Source: Mycobacteroides franklinii
GTDB lineage: Bacteria > Actinomycetota > Actinomycetes > Mycobacteriales > Mycobacteriaceae
DNA length: 64,000 nucleotides
Direction: 5' to 3'
Assembly: GCF_002013895.1 (NCBI RefSeq)
Contig: NZ_MAFQ01000008.1
Coordinates: 124,001-188,000, forward strand
Part shown: one piece after another, positions 19,812 to 28,728 of the stretch
Layout: the number at the start of each line of letters is the position of its first letter
Numbering within the stretch: the stretch's first letter is position 1
Position numbers and translations under genes: made by a program
The notes under the pieces: model-generated
Told to the model about the DNA's origin: nothing
Database searches by the model: none
Seen by the model: the letters and a program-made list of their open reading frames with translations, nothing else

Positions 19812-21020
19812 ATGAGCAACGACGAGGGGGACGTCACGCCGACTCCGCTACCCCCGGTAGCCCCGCCCGCCTACCCTCCTGCCGCCCCTGGCTATCCCCC
19901 GGTGGGCGCGACCGGGTATCCGCCGCCCGGGTTCGGATACCAGCCCCCGCCGCCCGGATACCAAAATCCGCCGGCGGTTCCCCACTGGGTGACACCGGAG
20001 CCACCGGCCCTGAAGCCGGGTGTCATCCCGCTACGGCCGCTCGACCTCTCATCGCTCTACAACGGCGCCATCGCGGCAATCCGCGCCAACCCCAAGACCA
20101 CCATCGGCCTCACCGCCATCGTCGTCATCGTCAGCCAGTTGTTGATCTTCGGAATCCAGGCGGCACCGACGACGGCCATCCTGACGGGTGCCGCGTCCTT
20201 CGACAAGAACACCCAGGACTCATTCGGCGCGGCCTTCGGTCTCGGCTACGTGGGCGGCCAGTTGATCGGTGCGGTGGTCACCTCACTGGTCACCATCATC
20301 CTGAGCGGAATGTTGACCGTCACCATCGGCCGCTCTGTCTTCGGTGAACGCACCACCATCAAGGAAGCCTGGCAGCGCGCGAAACCTCGTATCTGGGCGT
20401 TGCTGGGTGTGGCCCTTGTCGAGCTGCTGCTTTTCGCGGTCGTTCTCGGATTCGGGGTGGCCGTGGTGGTCGGCCTCGCACTGACTATCGGCCCCGCGGG
20501 CGCCATCCCCGCCGGATTCCTGTTGGCCCTCGGCTATTTTGCGTTCTACCTCTATTTGATACCCGTGTTCAGTCTCGTTCCGTCCGTTCTGATCCTGGAA
20601 CACCAGAGCGTGTTCGGCGCGATCGGCCGCTCGGTTTCCCTGGTACGCACGGGCTTTTGGCGGCTACTGGGCATCCTGCTGCTCACCGGCGTCATCGTGG
20701 GGTTTGTGTCGATGATCATCGGCATGCCGTTCATCCTCGTCGGGGAGGTCGCGGCCTTCGCGGGCGGCGACCCAAGCAACCTTGGCCCCAAGATGCTGAT
20801 CATCTTCGCGCTGGCCGCTGTCGGTGCCGTTATCGCCCAGATCATCTCCCTGCCGTTCAAGGCAGCGGTGAACGTGCTGCTGTACACCGATCAGCGGATG
20901 CGCACCGAGGCACTGGACCTGGTGCTACAGACGGAGACCAGAACGCGAGAACGCCTCGGCCAGCCGGGTATCGACCCCGATTCCCTGTGGCTGCCCGCGC
21001 GTCCCCCGGTCCAGGTGTAA
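19812..21020 (+). CDS. proline-rich multi-pass membrane protein (GDPD membrane-domain type)
   Basis: A 402-residue protein beginning with about 75 residues rich in Pro, Gly and Tyr. Six or so hydrophobic helices follow between residues 95 and 365. The layout and the stretch SVLILEHQSVFGAIGRSVSLVR match the family annotated as glycerophosphoryl diester phosphodiesterase membrane domain, which is not itself catalytic. It is the first gene of a run in which each start overlaps the previous stop (here taATG). The order matches Rv3689-Rv3693 of M. tuberculosis as I recall it. It probably forms a membrane platform for the MoxR/DUF58 pair. Confidence 0.8.
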   Translation: MSNDEGDVTPTPLPPVAPPAYPPAAPGYPPVGATGYPPPGFGYQPPPPGYQNPPAVPHWVTPEPPALKPGVIPLRPLDLSSLYNGAIAAIRANPKTTIGLTAIVVIVSQLLIFGIQAAPTTAILTGAASFDKNTQDSFGAAFGLGYVGGQLIGAVVTSLVTIILSGMLTVTIGRSVFGERTTIKEAWQRAKPRIWALLGVALVELLLFAVVLGFGVAVVVGLALTIGPAGAIPAGFLLALGYFAFYLYLIPVFSLVPSVLILEHQSVFGAIGRSVSLVRTGFWRLLGILLLTGVIVGFVSMIIGMPFILVGEVAAFAGGDPSNLGPKMLIIFALAAVGAVIAQIISLPFKAAVNVLLYTDQRMRTEALDLVLQTETRTRERLGQPGIDPDSLWLPARPPVQV

Positions 21021-21667
21021 TGCCGACCGTCGACATCGACCGCGACTCGGCGGCCGAGGCCGCCCAGCGCGAACTTGCCAAACCGATCTACGAACATCCC
21101 TCGCCGCCCGACCGTCTGATCAATTGGCTTCTCGAGCATCTGCGTTACCTGGAGTTCCGGGCCAGTGAGCTGCCCGGAGGCTGGTTCACCATCCTCGTGA
21201 CCACGCTCATCGTGATCGCCGCCGTGGTGCTGCTGGTTCGCATCGCGCGCCGCGCGGTCCGGACCAAGGGCGGCACCGACTTCGGGCTCTTCGAGTCCGG
21301 CGAGCTCACCGCGGCGGAACATCGGGCAGCCGCCGAACTCGCCGCATCCCAGGGTGATTGGGCATCGGCGATCCGGCATCGACTGCGTGCCGTGGCACGC
21401 CAGCTCGAAGAACGCATGATCCTCACCCCCGTGCCGGGCCGTACCGCCAACGAGTTGTCCACCGATGCGGCGCGTGAACTGCCCTCACTGACAACGGAAT
21501 TCCGATCGAGTGCGGAGATCTTCAACGACGTCAGCTACGGCGACAGACCCGGCACCGAGCAGTCGTACCGCAAAATCGCCGATCTGGATGACCACATCCG
21601 CGATGCTCCGGTCCTCGTGTCATCCATAGAACCCGGTACAACGACGGGTTGGGAGGCGGTGCGGTGA
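21020..21667 (+). CDS. DUF4129 membrane protein
   Basis: A 215-residue protein with one transmembrane helix (FTILVTTLIVIAAVVLLV, about 55-75). The cytoplasmic tail contains WASAIRHRLRAVARQLEER and LTPVPGRTANELSTDAA, the DUF4129 signature. In other bacteria DUF4129 often follows a transglutaminase-like domain and sits next to MoxR and DUF58 genes, as here. The ATG uses the A of the previous TAA, and its stop overlaps the next GTG (GTGA). Confidence 0.85.
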   Translation: MPTVDIDRDSAAEAAQRELAKPIYEHPSPPDRLINWLLEHLRYLEFRASELPGGWFTILVTTLIVIAAVVLLVRIARRAVRTKGGTDFGLFESGELTAAEHRAAAELAASQGDWASAIRHRLRAVARQLEERMILTPVPGRTANELSTDAARELPSLTTEFRSSAEIFNDVSYGDRPGTEQSYRKIADLDDHIRDAPVLVSSIEPGTTTGWEAVR

Positions 21668-22803
21668 CGACCAACACCGCAACATCACCGCGCCTGCGGG
21701 ACCGTTGGCGTACCTGGGCGTGGGTCCTGGCCGCGGTGGTCGCCATCGTCGTCACCGGGCTGATCATGACCAAATCGCCTCGGCCCGAGGGGTATTTAGA
21801 CCCGGAAGCCGTCAACCTGCGCGGCGGGCATGCATTGGCCCAACTGCTGCGCGACCGCGGAGTCACCGTCACACGCGCCACCACCATCGACGAAGTACGT
21901 GACGCCATGCACGCCGACAGCCAGCTCATGGTGCTGGACAACGGGAATCTCTCCGACGCCATCCTGGATGCCCTGGGAACACTGCCGGGTGATCGCCTGA
22001 TGCTGGCTCCCTACTCCGACACCCGTGAGCGGCTGGCCTCGCAGGTGCGCGTCAGCTCGTATGAAAGCGACGAGCTTGTCGAGCCCGACTGCGATCTGCG
22101 GGAAGCCCAGCAGGCCGGTGCGATTCAGACGTATATAGGCCCCACCTACACCTTCACCCACCCGGGCCCCGGACAGATCAGCTGCTACGGCGGAACACTG
22201 TTGCGCTACCAGGACGGCAACCGCACCATCACCGTGCTCGGCGACGACACCCTGCTCTCCAACAAACAACTGGCCAAGCAGGGCAATGCGGCGCTCGCCA
22301 TGAACCTGGCCGGACGAAGCTCCCAGCTGGTCTGGTACGTCCCCGAGCGACCGAAGGTCGGCACCAGCGCCAAACCGAAATCGATGAGCGACCTGATCCC
22401 CGATCAGGTGAGCATGGCCATCTGGCAGCTCTGCCTCGTGGTGCTGCTGCTGGCCATGTGGCGCGGCCGCCGACTGGGCCCCGTTGTCGCCGAGAAGCTT
22501 CCGGTCGTCGTGCGTGCCTCGGAAACCACCGAGGGACGCGGTCGGCTCTACCGATCCCGCCGCGCTCGCGACCTCGCCTCCGAATCGCTGCGGGAGGCCG
22601 CCCGCTACCGAATCGTGCGCCGGCTCGGCCTCCCGGTCGACGAGACGCCACAGGTCATCACCACCGCCGTGTCGCACCGAACTGGCCGCAACCCCACGGA
22701 TATACACCATGTGCTCTTCGGTCCCGTTCCCTCGGACGATCAGCAGCTCACCAATCTGACGCAACAGCTGGACATCATCGAAAGGCAGGTCCGCGAATCG
22801 TGA
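21664..22803 (+). CDS. DUF4350 membrane protein
   Basis: A 379-residue protein. A first helix (WAWVLAAVVAIVVTGLIM, about 15-33) is followed by an outer domain of about 200 residues. That domain is the glutamine-amidotransferase-like DUF4350 fold (LRGGHALAQLLRDRGVTVTRA; later ITVLGDDTLLSNKQLAKQGN). A second helix (IWQLCLVVLLLAMW, near 248-262) leads to a basic cytoplasmic C-terminus. The start overlaps the DUF4129 stop as GTGA, and the stop overlaps the MoxR start in the same way. Confidence 0.85.
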   Translation: MTTNTATSPRLRDRWRTWAWVLAAVVAIVVTGLIMTKSPRPEGYLDPEAVNLRGGHALAQLLRDRGVTVTRATTIDEVRDAMHADSQLMVLDNGNLSDAILDALGTLPGDRLMLAPYSDTRERLASQVRVSSYESDELVEPDCDLREAQQAGAIQTYIGPTYTFTHPGPGQISCYGGTLLRYQDGNRTITVLGDDTLLSNKQLAKQGNAALAMNLAGRSSQLVWYVPERPKVGTSAKPKSMSDLIPDQVSMAIWQLCLVVLLLAMWRGRRLGPVVAEKLPVVVRASETTEGRGRLYRSRRARDLASESLREAARYRIVRRLGLPVDETPQVITTAVSHRTGRNPTDIHHVLFGPVPSDDQQLTNLTQQLDIIERQVRES

Positions 22804-23774
22804 CACAGGCAACCACCACCGGGAATTCCGAGGACGCCGCACGCAACGCGCTCGCCGCGCTCCGTGAACAAATCGCCACCGTGGTCGTCGGGCAAGACTC
22901 GGTGGTCAGCGGCCTGGTTGTCGCGCTGCTGTGCCGCGGACACGTGCTGCTAGAAGGCGTGCCGGGCGTCGCGAAAACCCTTTTGGTGCGCACACTCTCG
23001 GCGGCATTGTCCCTGGAATTCAAGCGTGTGCAGTTCACCCCGGACCTGATGCCCGGTGATGTCACCGGGTCCCTGGTCTACGACGCGCGCACCGCGGCCT
23101 TCGAATTCCGCGCCGGTCCGGTCTTCACCAATCTGCTGCTTGCCGACGAGATCAACCGCACGCCACCGAAAACACAGGCGGCACTGCTCGAAGCCATGGA
23201 GGAGCGTCAGGTCACCGTCGACGGCACCGCGCGCCCGCTCCCGGATCCGTTCATCGTCGCCGCCACCCAGAACCCCATCGAATACGAGGGCACCTATCAG
23301 CTGCCCGAGGCTCAGCTGGACCGCTTCCTGATGAAGCTCAACGTCTCTCTGCCCGAACGTGATCAGGAGATCGCCATCCTGGAGCGGCACGCCCATGGCT
23401 TCGACCCCCGGAACCTCTCCCATGTGACTCCGGTGGCCACCGCCGCAGATCTGGAGGCGGGCCGGGCCGCGGTGGGCCGGGTGCTGGTGGCTCCGGAGGT
23501 ACTGGCTTATGTGGTCGACGTGATCCGTGCGACCCGCCAGTCACCCTCCCTGCAACTCGGCGCGTCCCCACGTGCGGCCACCGCGCTGCTGGCGACATCG
23601 CGCGCCTGGGCCTGGCTTTCCGGCCGCAACTACGTCACCCCGGACGATGTCAAGGCCATGGCCCGCCCCACCTTGCGCCATCGCATCGGCCTGCGTCCCG
23701 AGGCCGAGTTGGAGGGGGCGACCTCCGATCGGGTTCTGGACGGCATACTCGTCACCGTCCCGGTGCCGCGCTAG
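22800..23774 (+). CDS. MoxR-family AAA+ ATPase
   Basis: A 324-residue ATPase of the MoxR branch, thought to act as a chaperone or remodeller for DUF58/vWA partners. Walker A is EGVPGVAKTLLVRTL, Walker B with sensor is LLADEINRTPPKTQAALLEA, and the MEERQVTVDG and FIVAATQNPIEYEGTYQLP blocks follow. LRHRIGLRPEAE near the end is the C-terminal lid. The GTG start lies in the previous stop (GTGA). It corresponds in position to moxR2 of M. tuberculosis. Confidence 0.93.
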   Translation: MTQATTTGNSEDAARNALAALREQIATVVVGQDSVVSGLVVALLCRGHVLLEGVPGVAKTLLVRTLSAALSLEFKRVQFTPDLMPGDVTGSLVYDARTAAFEFRAGPVFTNLLLADEINRTPPKTQAALLEAMEERQVTVDGTARPLPDPFIVAATQNPIEYEGTYQLPEAQLDRFLMKLNVSLPERDQEIAILERHAHGFDPRNLSHVTPVATAADLEAGRAAVGRVLVAPEVLAYVVDVIRATRQSPSLQLGASPRAATALLATSRAWAWLSGRNYVTPDDVKAMARPTLRHRIGLRPEAELEGATSDRVLDGILVTVPVPR

Positions 23775-25123
23775 TGATTCTGACCGGACGCGCGGGATTG
23801 GCGGCGCTGCTCGCCGCGCTGCTGATCCTGGTGTCGCCGTGGCCGGTTAAGTTGTTCTGGCTGCTGCTCCTGGCTCTTACGCTCGCGATCGTCGTCGACA
23901 TCGTGGCCGCTGCCAGCCCGCGCCGGCTCACCTTCACCCGGTCGGGCCCCGACTCCATCCGGCTCGGCGAATCCGCGGATATCGCATTGCTGATCCAGAA
24001 TCCCGGCCGCCGGGTGCACGGTTGGGTACGCGACAGTTGGGCACCGAGCATGCGTGCCACGCCGCGCGCGCACCGCGTGAGTCTGCGCTCCGGCGAACGC
24101 ACCCAGGTCGTTACCTCCGTGCGGCCCTTGCGCCGTGGCGACCACAAACCCGCGACCGTCACGGTGCGCACGGTCGGGCCGCTCGGGTTCGCCGGACGGC
24201 AGGGGCGCCACGATGTGCCGTGGCAGCTGCGCGTACTGCCGCCGTTCCTGAGTCGCAAGCATCTGCCGTCCCGGCTGGCCAGACTGCGCGAACTCGAGGG
24301 CGCCATCCCGGTCCTGATTCGCGGCCAGGGCACCGAATTCGACTCTCTGCGTGAGTATGTGGTTGGAGACGATGTCCGGTCCATCGACTGGCGGGCCACC
24401 GCGCGGCGCAACGACGTGGTGGTGCGCACCTGGCGCCCAGAACGCGACCGTCGCATTCTTGTCGTGCTGGACACCGGCCGTACCTCTGCCGGGCGGATCG
24501 GCGTCGACCCGACGTCGGGCGATCCGTCGGGATGGCCCCGGCTTGATTGGGCGATGGATGCCACATTGTTGTTGGTGGCATTGGCATCTCGCGCGGGTGA
24601 CCGGGTGGACTTCTTGGCTCACGATCGCGCGGTGCGCGCCCAGGTATCCGGAGCATCGCGCAACGAACTCCTGTCCTTGGTCGTCAACGCGATGGCCCCC
24701 TTGGAACCGTCTCTCGTCGAGTCCGATGCCCGCGATCTCGTGGCCACCATCCGTCGCAGATCCCGGCATCGCTCATTTATCGTGCTGCTCACCGACCTGA
24801 ACCCGGCGGCGTTGGAGGAAGGTCTACTGCCGTTGCTTCCTCAGCTGACCAGCCATCACCACCTGCTGGTGGCAGCGGTCAGCGATCCACGCGTCGAGGA
24901 CATGGCGATGCCCCCGAACTCCACGGGGCCAGGAAATATCAGGTCTCTGGATGTCGAGCAGGTGTACGACGCCGCCGCAGCCGAACGGACCCGCGGTGGG
25001 CGCCGGCGCATCGTCACGCTGCTGCGGCGCCAGGGTGTCGAGGTGGTCGACGCGCCGCCCGACGAGATCGCCCCGGCGCTCGCCGACCGATACTTGTCGC
25101 TGAAGGCGTCCGGTCGCCTCTGA
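23774..25123 (+). CDS. DUF58 domain protein
   Basis: A 449-residue partner of MoxR. Two N-terminal helices (residues 8-45) anchor it. A beta-rich region follows, then the DUF58 core with FDSLREYVVGDDVRSIDWRA and VRTWRPERDRRILVVLD; the latter begins a vWA-like fold with a partial metal site (LDTGRTS). GTG 23774 shares its G with the moxR TAG stop. The next gene, spoIIM-like, is convergent only three bases away. In other bacteria this pairing concerns membrane or cell-wall protein maturation; here that is inference. Confidence 0.9.
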   Translation: MILTGRAGLAALLAALLILVSPWPVKLFWLLLLALTLAIVVDIVAAASPRRLTFTRSGPDSIRLGESADIALLIQNPGRRVHGWVRDSWAPSMRATPRAHRVSLRSGERTQVVTSVRPLRRGDHKPATVTVRTVGPLGFAGRQGRHDVPWQLRVLPPFLSRKHLPSRLARLRELEGAIPVLIRGQGTEFDSLREYVVGDDVRSIDWRATARRNDVVVRTWRPERDRRILVVLDTGRTSAGRIGVDPTSGDPSGWPRLDWAMDATLLLVALASRAGDRVDFLAHDRAVRAQVSGASRNELLSLVVNAMAPLEPSLVESDARDLVATIRRRSRHRSFIVLLTDLNPAALEEGLLPLLPQLTSHHHLLVAAVSDPRVEDMAMPPNSTGPGNIRSLDVEQVYDAAAAERTRGGRRRIVTLLRRQGVEVVDAPPDEIAPALADRYLSLKASGRL

Positions 25124-25126
25124 CGC

Positions 25127-26119
25127 TCAGGCAGCCGGCGCGTAGTCGGGAGCGTTCTCGATATCACCGGATTCATTGGCAGCCACCCCGCGCCGGCCCA
25201 GGATCACCACATACGCCAGGAACAGCGCCTCTGCGATTACCCCGATGCCGATGCGGGCCCATGTCGGGAGCGGCGACGGGGTGACCAGCGCCTCGATGAG
25301 ACCGCTCACCAGCAGCACCGCCACCAACCCGCCTGCCACCGCCATGACGGCGCGGCCCTGCTCGGCGAGCACCTGCGCACGCGGTCGATCACCCGGGTCA
25401 ATCACCTTCCATCCCAAGCGCATTCCGGCGCCCGCGGCCAGGAAAACCGCCGTCAGCTCCAGCAGTCCGTGCGGAAGGATCAGTCCGAAGAACACATCAC
25501 CGCGGCCCGCCGCGAACATCAAGCCGCCTGCCACACCCACGTTCGCCGCGTTCATGAACAACACGTACGGGATCGGAAGGCCTAGCAGCACGGCGAAGAT
25601 GATGCATTGCGCCGCCACCCAGGAGTTGTTGATCCACACATGTAGCGCGAAGGCTGCGGCCGGGTGCTCGCTGTAATAGTTCTCGAAGTCCTCGTTGACC
25701 AGGTGCGCGATCTCATCGGGCGTTCCGATCACCGATTGCAGCTCGGGTGAATGCACCACCCAAACGCCGACGGCGACCGCTATCACCATCGATGCGACCG
25801 TCGCGCCCAGCCACCAACGCCAGCTGCGGTAGGCGACCACCGGAAAGGACACCGTCCAGAACCGGATGAAGTGCCGCCACAGCGGGGCGTGTTCCCCGGT
25901 GACTGCCGAACGCGCGCGGGCAACCAGCGTCGACAGCCGCCCCACCAACGCGGGATCGCCCGAGGCCGAGCGCACGGTAGACAAATGCGTCGACACCTTC
26001 TGGTACAGCTCGACCAGCTCATCGATCTCGGGCCCGTTCAGCCGCTGCCTGCGCTTGAGCAGCTCTTCGAGCCGGTCCCATGTCCCCCGATGGGTGGCGA
26101 CGAATGCGTCCACGTCCAT
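25127..26119 (-). CDS. SpoIIM-family (stage II sporulation protein M-like) membrane protein
   Basis: A 330-residue membrane protein. The soluble N-terminal 100 residues (WDRLEELLKRRQRLNGPEIDE) precede about five helices, and NNSWVAAQCIIFAVLLGLP and GLILPHGLLELTAVFLAAG are the conserved SpoIIM blocks. Mycobacteria do not sporulate like Bacillus. Outside sporulators the family regularly neighbours RDD, MoxR and DUF58 genes, exactly as here. It shares a divergent promoter region (26120-26211) with the RDD gene, and this holds two 24-bp direct repeats. Confidence 0.88.
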   Translation of the reverse strand: MDVDAFVATHRGTWDRLEELLKRRQRLNGPEIDELVELYQKVSTHLSTVRSASGDPALVGRLSTLVARARSAVTGEHAPLWRHFIRFWTVSFPVVAYRSWRWWLGATVASMVIAVAVGVWVVHSPELQSVIGTPDEIAHLVNEDFENYYSEHPAAAFALHVWINNSWVAAQCIIFAVLLGLPIPYVLFMNAANVGVAGGLMFAAGRGDVFFGLILPHGLLELTAVFLAAGAGMRLGWKVIDPGDRPRAQVLAEQGRAVMAVAGGLVAVLLVSGLIEALVTPSPLPTWARIGIGVIAEALFLAYVVILGRRGVAANESGDIENAPDYAPAA

Positions 26120-26136
26120 CTGGCAAATACTAGTAA

Positions 26137-26193
26137 GGATGAGCCGCTTGCGCGAAGACCACCATCCTCGGATGAGCCGCTTGCGCGAAGACC
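26137..26193. repeat. two exact 24-bp direct repeats between spoIIM-like and RDD genes
   Basis: Copies at 26137-26160 and 26170-26193 (beginning GGATGAGCCGCTTGCG) are identical with a period of 33 bases. They fill most of the 92-base divergent promoter region. They could be paired activator/repressor sites or copies of a dispersed short repeat. No third copy was noticed in the window. Confidence 0.85.
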
Positions 26194-26211
26194 GGGAGTA
26201 AGGTTCGTGTG

Positions 26212-27060
26212 ATGTCCGAGTTGGTGACGGGTGACGCGGTTGTCTTGGACGTCAAGGTGGCCCAGCTTCCGGTGCGGGTGGTGTCCGCGTTCATCGACAT
26301 CTTCGTCCAGGTGATCGTGCTGTACGCCGGCATCTTCGTCGTCGCGTTCTCGCTCTCGCAGTTCGACGAGGCACTGGTGGGAGCGCTCAGCATCATCTAC
26401 TCCGTGCTGGCCCTGGTGGGCTATCCGGTCCTCTGGGAGATGTCTACCCGCGGACGTTCCCTGGGCAAGATGGCCATGGGGCTGCGCGTGGTATCCGACG
26501 ATGGCGGCCCGGAACGGCTGCGGCAGGCCATCATCCGTGCGTTGGCGGCCGTGGTGGAGATCTTCATGTTCATGGGCGCGCCTGCCGTGATCACCAGCAT
26601 GGCGTCGTCGAAAGGCAAACGCCTCGGCGATATCTTCGCGGGCACCATGGTGATCAGCGAGCGCGGACCCAAGCTCCCGCCGCCACCGGTGATGCCACCG
26701 CAGCTGGCGGTGTGGGCACAGTCCCTGCAGCTGTCCGGGCTCACCACCGATCAGGCCAACCTGGCGCGCCAGTTCCTCAACCGCGCAGGGCAGTTGGCGC
26801 CGCACACCCGGGACCAGATGCTCTACCAGATTTCCACCGATGTGCTCGCCAGCATCGCGCCACCGCCGCCGCCGGGCACTCCGCCACAGTTCATGCTTGC
26901 CGCGGTGTTGGCCGAACGTCACCGCCGCGCGTTGGAACAGATGCGGCCGGCCTACCCGGTAGCGCCGGTGGCCTCGGCCGGTCCACCTGCCGGTCCACCC
27001 GTGCCGCCGGAGCCTTCTGAGTCACCCAGCGGAACTTCGGGTTTCGCCACGCCTGGCTGA
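26212..27060 (+). CDS. RDD-family membrane protein
   Basis: A 282-residue protein with the RDD signature. LPVRVVSAFIDIFVQVIVLY holds the first R and D, and RGRSLGKMAMGLRVVSDDGG and KRLGDIFAGTMVISER carry the later motif. Three helices span residues 20-125. A hydrophilic helical tail follows, then a Pro/Ala/Gly-rich C-terminus (about 245-282). ATG 26212 is chosen over the adjacent GTG 26209; GGGAGTAAGG precedes both. The last 109 bases are also the end of the convergent antiporter gene. The neighbours suggest it works with the SpoIIM and MoxR/DUF58 proteins. Confidence 0.88.
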   Translation: MSELVTGDAVVLDVKVAQLPVRVVSAFIDIFVQVIVLYAGIFVVAFSLSQFDEALVGALSIIYSVLALVGYPVLWEMSTRGRSLGKMAMGLRVVSDDGGPERLRQAIIRALAAVVEIFMFMGAPAVITSMASSKGKRLGDIFAGTMVISERGPKLPPPPVMPPQLAVWAQSLQLSGLTTDQANLARQFLNRAGQLAPHTRDQMLYQISTDVLASIAPPPPPGTPPQFMLAAVLAERHRRALEQMRPAYPVAPVASAGPPAGPPVPPEPSESPSGTSGFATPG

Positions 27061-28199
27061 TTCCCGGGGGACGTCCGCGCATACAGCGAGCCCCCGATTG
27101 TCGCCGCGGCGATCGTGACCAATGCCCCGAGGATGAGCGCGGAAGCCTCACCGTGAATCAGCGACTGCTGCTGTTCGCCGATCGCCGCCGCCGCGATGGG
27201 CACCCCCAGCTGCGCAGCAGCCAACGCACCCAGTGGCAGCGGTTGACCGAAGATCCGGATAACCAGATGGGCCAGCACGGCCGCGGCACCCAGGCCCAGT
27301 CCCAGCAGGATGAGCTTGGGATTCTCGCCGAGCTCGCGCACGTGCAGAGAGGCCCCCAGCCACACGAAGAACAGTGGCGAGAAGAAGCCTTCGGTGAATC
27401 CGAAGAGCTGCTTGGCAAGACGCCGCGGCTCGCCGATGCCTGCGACGACGAGGCCCAGCGCGAACCCCGCCAGCATGATCGATACATGGGTTCCCACCGC
27501 CAGCGCGGCGAGCCCGAAGACGATGGACAGGCTGATCCGCAGTTCCATCGCCACTCGGTGTTGCTTCGAGTAGTGATGGAAACGATCCAGCTGTCCGGAC
27601 TGATCGAGTGCACGCAGGATCACGAAGACGATGCCCGCGCACGCGGCCACGGCGACCGCACCGACGGCCGCGCGGGGTGCATGCTTGAGGTCGATAACCA
27701 AGGGCAACAAGACAATCGACGCGGTGTCGGCGATGGCCACCTGCGCGGTGGTGATGAGCACCTTGGGGCCGGCGAGGCCCAGCGCGTCGATGACCGGCAG
27801 CACCAGCGCCGCCGACGAGGAGGCGATGAGCACCGCGTACAGCGGTGCGTGTCCGGTGTGGAACACGTTGGCCAGCAGCACGCCCAACGCGGCGGCCACC
27901 GCGCCCACCACGATGGCGCGCAACACCGCCTTGGGGAGCGACGCCCTCATGGTCTTGTCACGCACCGGAACATGGGTGCCCGCCACGAACATGACCAGCG
28001 CGAATCCCACGTCGGCGAACATCTTGAATGTCGGGTCGAATGCGTCGATCCATCCGAATCCGGTGCGCCCGATCACGATTCCGGCAAGCAATTCACCGAT
28101 GACGACGGGAATCCGCAGTCGGGTGTTGAGCGCCAGCAGCGGTCCGATGAGTCCGACGACGACGATGATCGCCAGGGTCGGGAATCCAAATCCGCTCAT
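26952..28199 (-). CDS. CPA2-type cation:proton antiporter
   Basis: A 415-residue Na+/H+ or K+/H+ exchanger with about twelve helices. RIPVVIGELLAGIVIGRTGFG and DVGFALVMFVAGTHV are typical of the CPA2 (KefB/GerN) N-terminus, and IADTASIVLLPLVIDL lies at the ion-site helix. No RCK/TrkA domain is attached. The C-terminal 35 residues are a Gly/Pro-rich tail encoded opposite the proline-rich tail of the RDD protein (109-base overlap). The ATG start at 28199 is four bases from the stop of the upstream gene, so the two are probably co-transcribed. Confidence 0.88.
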   Translation of the reverse strand: MSGFGFPTLAIIVVVGLIGPLLALNTRLRIPVVIGELLAGIVIGRTGFGWIDAFDPTFKMFADVGFALVMFVAGTHVPVRDKTMRASLPKAVLRAIVVGAVAAALGVLLANVFHTGHAPLYAVLIASSSAALVLPVIDALGLAGPKVLITTAQVAIADTASIVLLPLVIDLKHAPRAAVGAVAVAACAGIVFVILRALDQSGQLDRFHHYSKQHRVAMELRISLSIVFGLAALAVGTHVSIMLAGFALGLVVAGIGEPRRLAKQLFGFTEGFFSPLFFVWLGASLHVRELGENPKLILLGLGLGAAAVLAHLVIRIFGQPLPLGALAAAQLGVPIAAAAIGEQQQSLIHGEASALILGALVTIAAATIGGSLYARTSPGNQPGVAKPEVPLGDSEGSGGTGGPAGGPAEATGATG

Positions 28200-28203
28200 G
28201 AAG

Positions 28204-28578
28204 CTAGGCCCAGGAGACCAGATGGCATGGGATATCGGTGTTCTCGTCGGTCAAATAGCTCGCGCACACCCGGTGGTAACCGTCCGCGATTTCCAGGCGG
28301 GCCCCGTTACGCGCATCGCCGCGCACCAACAGGATGGGCGACAGCGCCTTGTCCTTGGCGATCTTCGCCAGGTCGCGGGCCACATGGGCGTTGGTCTTGG
28401 GCAGCATGTCCAGGTGCGCGGCCCGCAGGATGTCCTTGGCTTTGCGGTGTTCGACCGCCGCGCCGCGCAGCGCCTCCACCGTGCGGGTCACTGTGTCCGC
28501 TTCACCGACCAACGTCAGGTAGTCCGCGGCCGCTTCGTAGTCGTGATCCTCGGGCTCATCCAGCCAGTTCACCGTCAT
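28204..28578 (-). CDS. small ParB/Srx-like domain protein
   Basis: A 124-residue soluble protein. The C-terminal half, SPILLVRGDARNGARLEIADGYHRVCASY, resembles the ParB N-terminal fold in which D-G-(Y/H)-H-R is the nucleotide-binding core. There is no helix-turn-helix, so a role in plasmid segregation is unlikely. ATG 28578 is chosen; an in-frame ATG four codons upstream (28590) is possible. The stop is four bases from the antiporter start, suggesting an operon. I do not know its function. Confidence 0.7.
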   Translation of the reverse strand: MTVNWLDEPEDHDYEAAADYLTLVGEADTVTRTVEALRGAAVEHRKAKDILRAAHLDMLPKTNAHVARDLAKIAKDKALSPILLVRGDARNGARLEIADGYHRVCASYLTDENTDIPCHLVSWA

Positions 28579-28666
28579 GGCGGTCACCATACGGCGGCTG
28601 GCTGGGAGGAGCCCCGGAATGCCCGCGAATCGCCGCCGAAAGTTTTCGTTGCATCTCGATCGATTC

Positions 28667-28696
28667 CGATATATCGTTATCTATCGAGAGGCGATA
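28667..28696. promoter_or_regulatory. probable PadR auto-operator
   Basis: CGATATATCG (28667-28676) is a perfect 10-bp palindrome. TATCG-AGAGG-CGATA (28682-28696) is a second inverted repeat six bases later. Both lie 33-62 bases before the padR-like start, in an AT-rich patch. PadR regulators often bind ATAT-rich palindromes in front of their own gene. Confidence 0.6.
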
Positions 28697-28728
28697 CAGC
28701 CTCTCCCCAAATACTCAAGGAGAGACAC

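Noticed and set aside
26137..26193. CRISPR-like array
   Set aside because: Only two copies with a nine-base gap and no cas genes.
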